Assembly: GCA_963674625.2 (NCBI GenBank)
Contig: CAXXXO010000001.1
Span: forward strand, 62,001-126,000
Direction of reading: 5' to 3'
DNA length: 64,000 nucleotides
Origin: JALHFZ01 sp963674625
GTDB taxonomy: Bacteria > Synergistota > Synergistia > Synergistales > Aminobacteriaceae
Both the position numbers and the translations under genes were made by a program. Below the pieces are notes generated by a model, which was not told the DNA's origin, did no database searches, and saw only the letters and a program-made list of their open reading frames with translations. Positions 41,725-50,315 of this stretch are shown piece by piece; within the stretch, counting starts at the first letter, position 1, and the number at the start of each line of letters is the position of its first letter.

Positions 41725-41752
41725 TTGACATTATTCCTCCGGAGAGGATAAT
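41725..41752 (+). promoter_or_regulatory. Promoter with an embedded palindrome upstream of the first DctPQM operon
   Basis: TTGACA (41725-41730), 16-bp spacer, GATAAT (41747-41752). Between the two hexamers lies an imperfect palindrome centred on CTCCGGAG with ATTAT/ATAAT ends (about 41730-41752), well placed for a repressor. A second TATAAT at 41757-41762 is too far from this -35. Confidence 0.55.
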
Positions 41753-41839
41753 GGTATATAATCACCTTGAGTTAAGTAAGTTTTCATGAAATGGGGAATT
41801 ATTCACAAAGTGAGCAGTTAATCTTAAGGAGGTGCTTCA

Positions 41840-42907
41840 ATGAAACTGAGAAAGTATGTGGGATTGTTCATTGTATTGGCAGCGGCATGCGGATTTCTTG
41901 CAGCAGGTTTCACTTCTCCCGCCATGGCTGCGGACGGCAAGGTTTTCGAATGGAAATTCCAGAGCCACCATACCCCCGGTTCCCTCGCAGTTGAATCCGT
42001 CATCAAACCCTTTATCGAGAGAGTAGAAAAGATGTCCGGCGGCAGGCTGAAAATGAGTCTGCACTATGCGGGCGAACTGGTGGACTACGCTGAAGTCGAC
42101 AAGGCCCTCCAGGCAAACATGATCCAGATATCCAATACGAGTTCCCTCTTCTTCCGGGGAGCTATCCCCATGGGCTGGGTGACCGCCCCCAATATGCCCC
42201 CCTTCGTTACCCGTTCCAACGATGAATTCAACGAACTCTTCCATCACCGGGGAATCGACGAGCTGGTGGCCTCGGCCCTGGAAGAGAGGGGCATTCACTA
42301 TCTCGGATGCCACAGCGTGGGCAACACCTATTTCTGGAGCAAAAAACCGATAAAGACCCTTGAAGACCTCAAGGGATTCAAAGTCCGGTTCTTCGGCTCC
42401 ATGTCCGATTTCGTGCAACACTACGGCGCAGCGCCCGTCATGCTGCCTCACCCCGAGACCTACATGGCCATCGCCATGGGCACCCTCGACGGCAGCGGAA
42501 CAGCCTGGTGGCTCTATCGCGACCTGAAGCTCTACGAAGTGTGCAAGTACTTCATCGGGCCCGCATTCCAGGTACCCCAGGGAATGGAACTCTGGGCATC
42601 CAAAAAGGCATGGGATGAGCTTCCCCCGGACCTTCAGGCGATCGTCACCACAGCCGCCCTCACCTTCAATACCGATTACATGGACGCCGTGACCATGCAG
42701 GAGCGGGAAATGTTCAACAAGTCTTTCAAAGAGTGGGGAACCACCTACACCGAATTCAGCCCCGAAGAAGTGACACGGATCACCAACGAGTTCACCCTTC
42801 CCTATCTCGACAAGATCGCCGCCGAGCAGGGACCGAAGGACCCCCGGGTCGTAAAGGCCATCGACATCATCAAGCAGTTCATGAAGGATTACGGCTACAT
42901 AAAATAA
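41840..42907 (+). CDS. TRAP transporter solute-binding protein DctP-type (system 2)
   Basis: A 355-residue exported binding protein. The signal peptide (KLRKYVGLFIVLAAACGFLA) ends at AMA30. ESVIKPFIERVEKMSGGRLK and the VRFFGSMSDF region with its conserved Arg (the usual carboxylate-binding Arg of DctP proteins) are seen. It captures an organic acid for the DctQ/DctM pair downstream. AAGGAGG precedes the ATG. Located 180 bp after meaB with its own promoter, so it is probably a separate operon. Ligand unknown. Confidence 0.92.
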   Translation: MKLRKYVGLFIVLAAACGFLAAGFTSPAMAADGKVFEWKFQSHHTPGSLAVESVIKPFIERVEKMSGGRLKMSLHYAGELVDYAEVDKALQANMIQISNTSSLFFRGAIPMGWVTAPNMPPFVTRSNDEFNELFHHRGIDELVASALEERGIHYLGCHSVGNTYFWSKKPIKTLEDLKGFKVRFFGSMSDFVQHYGAAPVMLPHPETYMAIAMGTLDGSGTAWWLYRDLKLYEVCKYFIGPAFQVPQGMELWASKKAWDELPPDLQAIVTTAALTFNTDYMDAVTMQEREMFNKSFKEWGTTYTEFSPEEVTRITNEFTLPYLDKIAAEQGPKDPRVVKAIDIIKQFMKDYGYIK

Positions 42908-42920
42908 AGATGAGACCGGC

Positions 42921-42958
42921 GGAAGAACCCCCTCTCTTCCCGGAGAGGGGGTTCTTCC
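42921..42958 (+). other. Hairpin between dctP and dctQ (system 2)
   Basis: A perfect 16-bp stem (42921-42936 / 42943-42958) with a 6-nt loop, directly after the binding-protein gene. No T-run follows, so an mRNA stabiliser or partial attenuator is more likely than a full terminator. Confidence 0.75.
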
Positions 42959-42990
42959 GAATTCCGGCAATCGAAGCTTTCGATGAGGTG

Positions 42991-43542
42991 ATGCTATTGC
43001 AGTTTTTGACCGGCTTCATACGATTTGTCGATGCTCTGGTCGAACGGATCGGCAAGATTACGAGCTTTCTTATTTATCCGACGATGCTCGTCCTGGTGTA
43101 CGAGGTTGTCATGCGCTATTACTTCACCCGCCCGACCATCTGGGCCCACGAAACGTCCTGCATGCTCTACGGGGCGCACTTTATCATCGGAGGTGCGTAT
43201 GCCCTGCAGAAGGGCGCCTTTGTCAGCGTAGAAGCTTTTTACATGCGTTTTTCACGACGGACCCAGGCGATCATGGACCTTATTACCTGGAGCATGTTTT
43301 ATATTTTTGTGGGGGCATTGCTCTGGAAGGGCATTCCCTGGGCATGGGAAAGCTTTTCAGTGCGCGAATTCTCCGACAGCACGTGGGGGCCGTACATTTG
43401 GCCGATCAAGCTGACTATTCCTTTTGCGGCTTTTCTCATGCTTCTTCAGGGAATGACAAAGACCATCAAGGATGCGTACCTGGCTGTGACCGGGCGGGAG
43501 CTTGTTGTCGCAACAAATGCCGGCGCAGCCGACGGAAACTGA
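42991..43542 (+). CDS. TRAP transporter small permease DctQ-type (system 2)
   Basis: A 183-residue membrane protein with four hydrophobic segments, the DctQ layout. EVVMRYYFTRPTIWAHETSC is the conserved segment after TM2, and LQKGAFVSVEAFYMRFS follows. The start is uncertain: GAGGTG abuts ATG 42991, while TTG 42997 has a better 6-nt spacing; an upstream ATG at 42910 would place the 16-bp hairpin inside the coding region and is rejected. It pairs with the large permease 9 bp downstream. Confidence 0.88.
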   Translation: MLLQFLTGFIRFVDALVERIGKITSFLIYPTMLVLVYEVVMRYYFTRPTIWAHETSCMLYGAHFIIGGAYALQKGAFVSVEAFYMRFSRRTQAIMDLITWSMFYIFVGALLWKGIPWAWESFSVREFSDSTWGPYIWPIKLTIPFAAFLMLLQGMTKTIKDAYLAVTGRELVVATNAGAADGN

Positions 43543-43551
43543 GGTGAGCTC

Positions 43552-44865
43552 ATGAGTATAGAAATGATTTCCCTTCTGCTTTTTGGCAGCATGCTGCTTC
43601 TGCTTGCCTCGGGCCTTCCCGTCGCCTTTGTGCTCGGGGGGCTGGCAGTGGTGTTTACCGCTGTGTTCTGGGGTCCCGAATCGCTCTTTATCATTTTGGC
43701 CAGAACATTTTCCATGATGTCCACCACGACGCTTGTGGCGGCGCCCCTGTTCGTCTTGATGGCGGTTGTATTGGAGCGTTCGGGTGTGGCTGAAGACCTC
43801 TACGAGATGATGTACCGATGGTCAGGCGGCATCAAGGGAGGGCTGGCGGTGGGTACCGTCCTGGCCTGCACGCTGATTGCCGCCATGTCCGGAATAGCCT
43901 CCACCGGAGTCGTCATGATGGGCGTTATGGCTCTTCCTGCAATGCTGAAGAGGGGGTATGACAAACGAATCGCTACAGGCTGCGTCCTGGCCGGAGGCGT
44001 TCTTGGTCCCCTTATCCCTCCCAGCATCGCGCTGGTGCTGTACGGAACCATGGCCCAGGTGTCCATAGGCGCGCTTTTTGCCGGAGGAATGGCTGCAGGA
44101 ATACTCTGTTCCTTTCTGGTCATCGGCTACATTCTGATCAGGTGCTACATCAATCCCAAATTGGGACCGGCCATTCCCGTTGAAGAAAGGGCCAACTGGG
44201 ACGCAAAGCTCGCCTCTCTCAAGGGTGTCATCCTTCCCCTTCTCCTTATCACCGCTGTTCTGGGATCCATCTACAGCGGCATTGCCACTCCGACGGAGGC
44301 GGCCGCAGTCGGGGCATTTGGCGCTTTCGTCTGCAGCGCGATTCACCGGAGGCTGACCTGGGACCTGATTAAAAGCGTGGCATATACGACCATTCAGGTC
44401 CAGGGGTTCATGATGTGGATTCTTTTTGCCGCCCAAGGTTTTGCGGCGGTGTACATGGGCCTTGGCGCCTCCAGAATGGTTGTCAGCCTGGTTCAGACTT
44501 ACCAGGTGGGCTGGTGGCCCATGCTGATCGGCATACAGGTTGTCTGGTTCCTGCTCGGCTGCGTGATCGACGCATGGAGCATCCTCATGATAACCCTCCC
44601 CATTATTCTTCCCCTCCTGCCTCTGTATGGCTTCGATCCCCTGTGGCTGGGAGTCCTGTATGCGGTCAATACGCAGACAGGGTACCTGACGCCGCCTTTC
44701 GGAACAATGCTGTTCATGATGAAAGGCATTGCCCCGAAGGAAGTCAGCATGACGGATATTTATTATTCCATCATACCCTTCGTTCTCACTCAGCTCTTCT
44801 GTCTGGCATTGTGCATCGCCTTCCCGAAACTCGTCACCTGGCTACCGGATCTGCTCTTCAAGTAA
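43552..44865 (+). CDS. TRAP transporter large permease DctM-type (system 2)
   Basis: A 437-residue membrane protein with about 12 segments. MSGIASTGVVMMGVMALPAM, GGVLGPLIPPSIALVLYG and TPTEAAAVGAFGAF are DctM hallmarks. It forms the Na+/H+-driven channel of the TRAP system. GAGGTGAGCTC precedes the ATG. The gene ends in TWLPDLLFK and a terminator. A diverged copy of this 3' end and terminator is found 4 kb downstream at 48805-48951. Confidence 0.94.
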   Translation: MSIEMISLLLFGSMLLLLASGLPVAFVLGGLAVVFTAVFWGPESLFIILARTFSMMSTTTLVAAPLFVLMAVVLERSGVAEDLYEMMYRWSGGIKGGLAVGTVLACTLIAAMSGIASTGVVMMGVMALPAMLKRGYDKRIATGCVLAGGVLGPLIPPSIALVLYGTMAQVSIGALFAGGMAAGILCSFLVIGYILIRCYINPKLGPAIPVEERANWDAKLASLKGVILPLLLITAVLGSIYSGIATPTEAAAVGAFGAFVCSAIHRRLTWDLIKSVAYTTIQVQGFMMWILFAAQGFAAVYMGLGASRMVVSLVQTYQVGWWPMLIGIQVVWFLLGCVIDAWSILMITLPIILPLLPLYGFDPLWLGVLYAVNTQTGYLTPPFGTMLFMMKGIAPKEVSMTDIYYSIIPFVLTQLFCLALCIAFPKLVTWLPDLLFK

Positions 44866-44877
44866 CTGATCAAACGA

Positions 44878-44903
44878 AAAGGCGGGGTGAAAACCCCGCC
44901 TTT
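44878..44903 (+). terminator. Terminator after dctM (system 2)
   Basis: An 11-bp stem (AAAGGCGGGGT / ACCCCGCCTTT) with a GAAA loop, followed by AAATTT. Nearly identical to the stem at 48924-48951. Confidence 0.8.
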
Positions 44904-45047
44904 AAATTTGCATGTTTATCTTTTTTTTCTCAGATTGGATCTTTCCTCCCCTTAGACACAGAGTTTCCCCCGGATGGTTTCCCGAAAAGCGCTGGAGAAA
45001 TTTATCTTGTGCTGCATGGCCAGATAGTTTGAGCTCTCTCGGCAAAG

Positions 45048-45137
45048 TCACGGTTTGTTCACAGCTTTTCCGGCTGATTTTCTGCGAAGTACATCCAAAA
45101 AAGCCCTCGGCAAGGAGAGGGCTTTCTCCTGCCTCAT
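45048..45137 (-). CDS. Possible leader-type small ORF with an embedded terminator (29 aa)
   Basis: On the minus strand AAAGGAGG lies 6 nt before ATG 45137, opening a 29-codon ORF (starts MRQEKALSLP, ends GKAVNKP). Inside it, a 9-bp stem (45100-45108 / 45117-45125) followed by T6 on the minus strand forms a good rho-independent terminator. Nothing downstream on this strand would be regulated, so it may be a relic leader, a small RNA end or chance. Confidence 0.3.
   Translation of the reverse strand: MRQEKALSLPRAFLDVLRRKSAGKAVNKP
45100..45125 (-). terminator. Rho-independent terminator on the minus strand
   Basis: AAAGCCCTC/GAGGGCTTT stem with an 8-nt loop; the minus-strand transcript would end in U6. 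It lies between the dctM terminator and the DUF3160 promoter, in the opposite direction. Confidence 0.6.
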
Positions 45138-45199
45138 TCGGTCGCCTCCTTTCTGTTTTTTTGCAGTATCCCTTCGCCTCGCAGCCGCCGATTCCTGCC

Positions 45200-45228
45200 T
45201 TGAAGGCGCGTTGCCTTGACTCTATAAT
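45200..45228 (+). promoter_or_regulatory. Sigma-70 promoter of the DUF3160-Memo pair
   Basis: TTGAAG (45200-45205), 17-bp spacer, consensus TATAAT (45223-45228), leaving a leader of about 130 nt before the DUF3160 start. Confidence 0.7.
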
Positions 45229-45362
45229 ACGGGCGATAAACATCATGACCGACATGCACGGCAGGGTGCGGGAACAGCGCATCTCGAACTATTCAAAGAA
45301 TCCGGTATTCATAACGGTTCCAGAGAGTTGCGTTTTGGCAGAGGGAAAAGGGGGAGTGCTGC

Positions 45363-47843
45363 ATGAAACATGAAGTGTTCCGCGGAGGCGCGAAGCAGAC
45401 GAAGTATTGCCCGTGGTTGATCGCTCTTCTGTGCGTCATTGGTATCATCGGCTTCGCGGCGCGCGAAGCGTCGGCAGTCCCACCGAAGGTACCGCTGAAG
45501 GCGGCTGAACTCAAGGATTTCTCGAATGTCCCTGCGCCGATCAAGAGCAGCGTCGCCCCCGCGTTCAAAGAGGCGGCGTTCCCGCTCGATAAGACGACAA
45601 ACCTCGACGAGATGGAGGGGATCATCGGGGCGCTCACCCCGGCGCAGCGGGACGCGCTTCAAAAGAATCGCTTTCTGCTGCTTCCGAAACGCGCTCTGCG
45701 CGCCTTTGCTTCGAACGGGTTGTACGACGAGATGCTGAGCGACTTCGACGGCATCGGTGGAGATGCGGACCCGGCACACCGCGAGCCGTGGAATTCCCGT
45801 TTCGTTGGGCCGGATGTCGTCCTCCACGCCCTGCACACTTTCTTCTCAACACGTCTGCAGGCGGTGGAGGGGGGCGAAATGCTGGGGGCCGTCCAGTACA
45901 TGCTGGAGGAGGTATTCGCCAACGCCGGAGCCCTTCGTTCCAAGGCCTCCGGAAAGAATGCCCCGCACTGGGAGCGCCTTCAGGCGCAGCTCCTCGTTCC
46001 GCTGGTGCTCGCCATGAACTGCGATGAGAGTGCGGAGCCCGTCTGGCAGGATCCGGACGCAAAACCCGCCGCCGAAATCGATACTCTCCAGAACGCATTG
46101 AAGATTTTCAGCAAATACAAGCGCTCATTCTCGAAGACGACGGCCGATTCCGTCGTCACTGAGCTGCAGCGAATCTACGCGGCGGCGAAGACAGAGAAGG
46201 GGCTTCTGGGGCTGAGCCCCGCCTATAAGAGCGAGAACGTCGACTACACGCAGTTCACCCCCAGGGGGCACTACGAGAAGACCTCCCGCAGCCGCGCTTA
46301 CTTCCGGGCCATGATCTGGCTCGGGCAGCTCGGCTGGAAACCCGGGAGCGACGAAGGGGCCGTCGACGCCCTCAACTTCGCGCTTGCCATGTCGTACAAG
46401 CGGGTGCTTGGCGGCAAGCCCAGCCGCACCGTGGAAGCGTCCCCGATTCTCTTCAGTTCCCCTCTCGAAGCCTGGATGCGGGTAATGGAGGTCTCCTGCT
46501 TCTTCGTCGGCTATCCGGACGGCGCAAGCTACCCCGAATGGCAGAAACTCCTTCTGGAGAAGGCCGGAGTCTCCTCCTTCACGCCGGACACCTGCGGCGA
46601 CGCCGCCGTCGTCGAGCGTATCCGGAATGCGAGCGAGCAGCTCGTCCCCTCGATACCTCATTTCAAAGCGCTCTTCTCCCCCGCGAGCACTGAGACATTC
46701 TGCGTCTTTCCGCAGCGCTTCACCGTCCCGTGGGTCATTACCGACGAGCTGACCTACAAGATGGGCGTCCGGGAGGATCTGCCCGTGCTCTTCTCAAGCC
46801 TCTGGGTGGCCGCGCTCACCGGAAACAGGCATGCGATGGAACTCGTCCCGAAACAGCTGCCGCTGAACCTCTCCGCCCTCCCGGCGGCCACCGCCGAAGG
46901 TGCGCCCGCTCCCGAAGCGCCCGTCGATATTTCGCAGGACCGTCTGAAGACTGTCACTGCAGCCATGCCCGGCGCGATAAAAGCCCTGCGGGAGAAACTC
47001 GCCGCTGAGCCCGAAACCGCATGGTTCAGCTCCATAGGAACCGCATGGATGCGCCTGCTGGGGACGCTCGTCTCCGAGTACGGCAAGGGGTATCCGCTGT
47101 ACATGCAGAGCCCTCTCTTCGCCGCCAAGCAGCTCGAAACGCAGCTCGGCTCGTACACGGAACTGCGGCACGACACCATCCTCTACGAGAAGCCGAACTA
47201 CGCAGAAATGGGGGACGGCGGGTTCGAAGATCCCCCGGCACCGCTCGTCAGGGGGTTCATAGAACCAAACCTCCCCTTCTGGAATGAGATGATCCGGGTC
47301 GCTACCTACATTCGGGATGGATTCGAGAAGAACGGCCTTTTCCCGATGGACACGGAAGAGTACGGCTCGCTCTCGAGGTTCGGCGAGACCCTCGAGCGAT
47401 GCGCGAAGCTGGCGGCGAAGGAGCTTGCAGGCAAGCCGCTCACGGAGGAAGAGTACGAATTTATCCGCCTCTTCTCGCTGGACTATCTGGCCGCTCCGGC
47501 GAGCGGCTCAGGCTCCGTCGTATCGGACGAACTCTTCCAGTCCGGACTCATCGTCGACATCCAGACCACGAACATCGATCCGCGCGCCATAGGGGCACCC
47601 GCAGTGCTCTACCAGGCGACGGCCGAACCCTCGCTGATGCTGGTGCTGGTGGGCAACGAAAATACTCCCAGGGTTGTCCTGGGCATGGCCTTCGACCATC
47701 GCGAGTTCACTGCGCCCCACGGGCGGCGTCTCACCGACAGCGTCTGGAAGAAGCGCGTCTACGAAAAATACGAGGAGGATGCACCTGCGGAGGGTGAGGC
47801 TCTGCCGATCAAAAACTTCTGGTATGACGGTCTGCGCCCGTAG
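45363..47843 (+). CDS. DUF3160 domain-containing exported protein
   Basis: An 826-residue protein with an N-terminal signal or anchor (hydrophobic 18-33, ending near ASA38), then a long DUF3160 domain: FVGPDVVLHALHTFFSTRLQ near residues 147-166, and the C-terminal block SGLIVDIQTTNIDPRAIGAP. Large, mostly helical and soluble after export. Function unknown. It overlaps the next gene, an exported Memo-like protein, by 20 bp, so the two are surely co-expressed. The pair is bracketed by the dctM 3' end and its diverged duplicate. Confidence 0.85.
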   Translation: MKHEVFRGGAKQTKYCPWLIALLCVIGIIGFAAREASAVPPKVPLKAAELKDFSNVPAPIKSSVAPAFKEAAFPLDKTTNLDEMEGIIGALTPAQRDALQKNRFLLLPKRALRAFASNGLYDEMLSDFDGIGGDADPAHREPWNSRFVGPDVVLHALHTFFSTRLQAVEGGEMLGAVQYMLEEVFANAGALRSKASGKNAPHWERLQAQLLVPLVLAMNCDESAEPVWQDPDAKPAAEIDTLQNALKIFSKYKRSFSKTTADSVVTELQRIYAAAKTEKGLLGLSPAYKSENVDYTQFTPRGHYEKTSRSRAYFRAMIWLGQLGWKPGSDEGAVDALNFALAMSYKRVLGGKPSRTVEASPILFSSPLEAWMRVMEVSCFFVGYPDGASYPEWQKLLLEKAGVSSFTPDTCGDAAVVERIRNASEQLVPSIPHFKALFSPASTETFCVFPQRFTVPWVITDELTYKMGVREDLPVLFSSLWVAALTGNRHAMELVPKQLPLNLSALPAATAEGAPAPEAPVDISQDRLKTVTAAMPGAIKALREKLAAEPETAWFSSIGTAWMRLLGTLVSEYGKGYPLYMQSPLFAAKQLETQLGSYTELRHDTILYEKPNYAEMGDGGFEDPPAPLVRGFIEPNLPFWNEMIRVATYIRDGFEKNGLFPMDTEEYGSLSRFGETLERCAKLAAKELAGKPLTEEEYEFIRLFSLDYLAAPASGSGSVVSDELFQSGLIVDIQTTNIDPRAIGAPAVLYQATAEPSLMLVLVGNENTPRVVLGMAFDHREFTAPHGRRLTDSVWKKRVYEKYEEDAPAEGEALPIKNFWYDGLRP

Positions 47844-48750
47844 GCTTGTCCTCGCGTGCATCTGTGTTCTTGTCGCTGCTGCTCCTCCTCTGTTCGCAGT
47901 GGAGCAGCAGCGCTTTGGGCGGCTGCGGGAACACCCCTTTCCCCCCGCATACCCGAACAGCCTCTTCACTGCCGCGATCAAGGCGGCCGCCTCGGTCGAG
48001 CCCGTGCCGCACACCGTCTCCGGCCTCATCCTGCCGCACCACCTGCTGGCCGCGGACCTGATTGCCCAGGGATTCGCCTGTGTGCGGGCGGGAGGATACC
48101 GCCGGGTTGTCATCCTCTCCCCGGACCATTTCAACCGGGGAAGGACCCCCTTCTCCGTTCCCGGACGCGACTTCCTCACGCCGCTCGGCACGGCCCTGCT
48201 CGACAGTGAGGGCGCAGCCGCTCTGCTGCGGAACGATATGGTCTCCGAGTCCACCCTCTTCTCCCACGAACACGGGGTCCGGGCGCTGCTCCCGTTCATC
48301 GTCCATCACTTCCCCGATGCGCTCGTGCTGCCCGTCGCCATCGGCAGGGACTCGTCCCCCGACGAGTGGAGGGCACTGGTGCGAAGTCTCGAACCGCTCC
48401 TGGACGCCGGAACGCTGATCGTCCAGAGCACTGATTTCTCCCACTACCTCGACAGAGAGGAGACTGCCCGAAGGGATGCCGAAAGTCTCGCCGTGCTCCT
48501 CTCGAATGCCCCGGAGCGCGCTCTCTCCCTGCGCCAGCCTGCGAACATCGACTCCAGAGGGGCGCTCTTCGTCCAGATGACGCTGCAAAAGTCGGTCGGC
48601 GCGGCCCCCGTGCTCCTCGCGCATTCATCCTCCTTCGAGTACAACGCCGTCGAAGCGGAGAAGACCGGCGGCACCAGCTACATCACTGCAGCATATCGCA
48701 GACCGGGCAATCGCCCTCTACCGTATTCCGGGCATTCGTCGACTCCCTGA
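47824..48750 (+). CDS. AmmeMemoRadiSam system protein B (Memo family), exported
   Basis: A 308-residue Memo-family protein, related to class III extradiol dioxygenases. GLILPHHLL, ILSPDHFNRGR, SHEHGVRALLPF and STDFSHYLDRE carry the conserved His residues of the putative metal site. The N-terminus (CARRLVLACICVLVAAAPPLFA) is a signal peptide, unusual for Memo proteins, which are mostly cytoplasmic. ATG 47824 lies inside the end of the DUF3160 gene. Usual partners (AMMECR1 and a radical SAM enzyme) are absent here. A joint envelope function with DUF3160 is inferred from the overlap only. Confidence 0.85.
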   Translation: MTVCARRLVLACICVLVAAAPPLFAVEQQRFGRLREHPFPPAYPNSLFTAAIKAAASVEPVPHTVSGLILPHHLLAADLIAQGFACVRAGGYRRVVILSPDHFNRGRTPFSVPGRDFLTPLGTALLDSEGAAALLRNDMVSESTLFSHEHGVRALLPFIVHHFPDALVLPVAIGRDSSPDEWRALVRSLEPLLDAGTLIVQSTDFSHYLDREETARRDAESLAVLLSNAPERALSLRQPANIDSRGALFVQMTLQKSVGAAPVLLAHSSSFEYNAVEAEKTGGTSYITAAYRRPGNRPLPYSGHSSTP

Positions 48751-48804
48751 CGGAGCTTCCCGGAAAAAAAGGCCCACGCATCCGGCAAGGGAGCAGGGGC
48801 TTCG

Positions 48805-48910
48805 AATTCTTTATTCCCGGGCACGCAATCGAACCCAGCTCTTCTGCCTGGGCTTGTGCATCGCTTTTCCCAAACCGGTTACCTGGCATCCGGACCTGCT
48901 CTTCAAATAA
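48805..48910 (+). pseudogene. Remnant of a dctM 3' end (duplicate of system 2 permease C-terminus)
   Basis: The frame ending at TAA 48908-48910 reads TQLFCLGLCIAFPKPVTWHP then DLLFK, against TQLFCLALCIAFPKLVTWLP then DLLFK at the end of the system 2 permease. Similarity fades upstream of about 48805. There is no start, and the terminator copy follows. It is the 3' scar of a duplicated or deleted TRAP permease gene. Confidence 0.85.
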
Positions 48911-48923
48911 CGGCTCAGACTAC

Positions 48924-48951
48924 AAAAGGCGGGGTGACAACCCCGCCTTTT
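48924..48951 (+). terminator. Terminator copy after the dctM remnant
   Basis: A 12-bp stem (AAAAGGCGGGGT / ACCCCGCCTTTT) with a GACA loop, nearly identical to the dctM terminator at 44878-44903. Confidence 0.8.
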
Positions 48952-49091
48952 AAAATGGAATGCCTTAACTTCCCGACCCGACAGCCCTTTTTATCAATCT
49001 CCTGCTGAAACGCGATGCTATTTCAACCTCGCCTGGGCCATGATGTTGAGGAATGTCCCATAGTGTACGTCTTTCCGGGAGTGTTTTTCTC

Positions 49092-50315
49092 TCATGGATT
49101 GTTCTTGATGATTTTTCCGCTCTTCATTACAAAGCTGACATTCTGAAGGGTCGAAATATTTTTCAAGGGGTCCTCGTCAACCCCGATAATATCGGCATAG
49201 CGTCCGGGCTCAACTGAACCGATGTCATTCTCCCATCCGAGCATCCCGGCTGCAGCGCTCGTAGAGGAAAGGATCGCTTCCATGGGGGAAAATCCGCATA
49301 CTCTCACCATGTATTCCAGTTCTTTCGGGTTCTCTCCGTGATATACGAAGGGCATCCCCGAATCCGTCCCCATGACGAATTTAATTCCCAGTTCTCTTCC
49401 TTTCCGTATCATCCTGAGCTGCTCTTCCCTGAATCCTTTCGTCCGTTCAACCATGGAAGCGGGAATACCCTTCTCGACACCAAGGTTCAGGATATTCTCG
49501 ATGGGCGCATTGGTAAGGCACCAGTAAACGCCCTTGTCGGCCATCATCCTGACCGCCTCTTCGTCAATCAGGAGCCCGTGTTCTATGGAATCCACTCCGG
49601 CGGCGACACAGGCCTTTATGGTTGCCGCGCTGTGGGCGTGGGCGAAGGTTTTTTTGCCGTACATCTTTGCACATTCAACAGCAGCCCGTATTTCTTCGAG
49701 GGTAAACTGCTGTCCGCCGGGAAGTCCCCCTCCGGCACTTACGGCCCCTGACGCTCCCAGTTTAATCCAGTCCACTCCGTACTTGAGCTGCTCGCGGGCC
49801 GCTTTCCTCACGCCGTCCGCGCCGTCGCACTCTTTCCAGAGGCTTTCCGAATAGCTGACCTCCGGCGGAAGATTATCCCTGCCCCCGGTAATCGTGAGCA
49901 TATGACCGGACACCGCCATGCGCGGCCCCTCAATTATTCCTTTATTTACGGCCTCTTTCATCGCCACGTCGAGAAAGCCTTTGTCTCCCGCAGCTCTGAC
50001 AGTGGTGATTCCTGCATACAGGTCATCTTTTGCAAAAGAGGCCCCCTGAATGGCCAGAAAGGGGATCGACTTGCGCAGCATGTCCGTTTCGATGTTCCCT
50101 TTCGGGTCGATACCGTAGTGAAGGTGGCAGTCGATCAAACCGGGCAAAAGAGTTTTCGAGCCCAAATCGAGGATTATTCCATCCGACGGTGCCGAATCTG
50201 TATCAGAACGAACTTCTGAAATCCGCTCGCCTTTGATCACAACAACGGGATTTTCAATAACCTTCCCCCCGCTTCCGTCGATGAGCCTGGCAGCCTTGAT
50301 GTATTGAATGTCCAT
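49092..50315 (-). CDS. Metal-dependent amidohydrolase family protein
   Basis: A 407-residue cytoplasmic amidohydrolase of the imidazolonepropionase/prolidase-like group. The metal motif GLIDCHLHYG (HxH, about residues 58-67) is intact. A Lys is probably in GVDWIKLGASG, His pairs in FAHAHSAATI and SIEHGLLID, and the Asp in MGTDSGMPFV. It hydrolyses C-N bonds of a ring or peptide. AAGGAGG precedes the ATG. It is divergent from the second PrpB paralogue across 431 bp and may share its regulation. Substrate unknown. Confidence 0.9.
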   Translation of the reverse strand: MDIQYIKAARLIDGSGGKVIENPVVVIKGERISEVRSDTDSAPSDGIILDLGSKTLLPGLIDCHLHYGIDPKGNIETDMLRKSIPFLAIQGASFAKDDLYAGITTVRAAGDKGFLDVAMKEAVNKGIIEGPRMAVSGHMLTITGGRDNLPPEVSYSESLWKECDGADGVRKAAREQLKYGVDWIKLGASGAVSAGGGLPGGQQFTLEEIRAAVECAKMYGKKTFAHAHSAATIKACVAAGVDSIEHGLLIDEEAVRMMADKGVYWCLTNAPIENILNLGVEKGIPASMVERTKGFREEQLRMIRKGRELGIKFVMGTDSGMPFVYHGENPKELEYMVRVCGFSPMEAILSSTSAAAGMLGWENDIGSVEPGRYADIIGVDEDPLKNISTLQNVSFVMKSGKIIKNNP

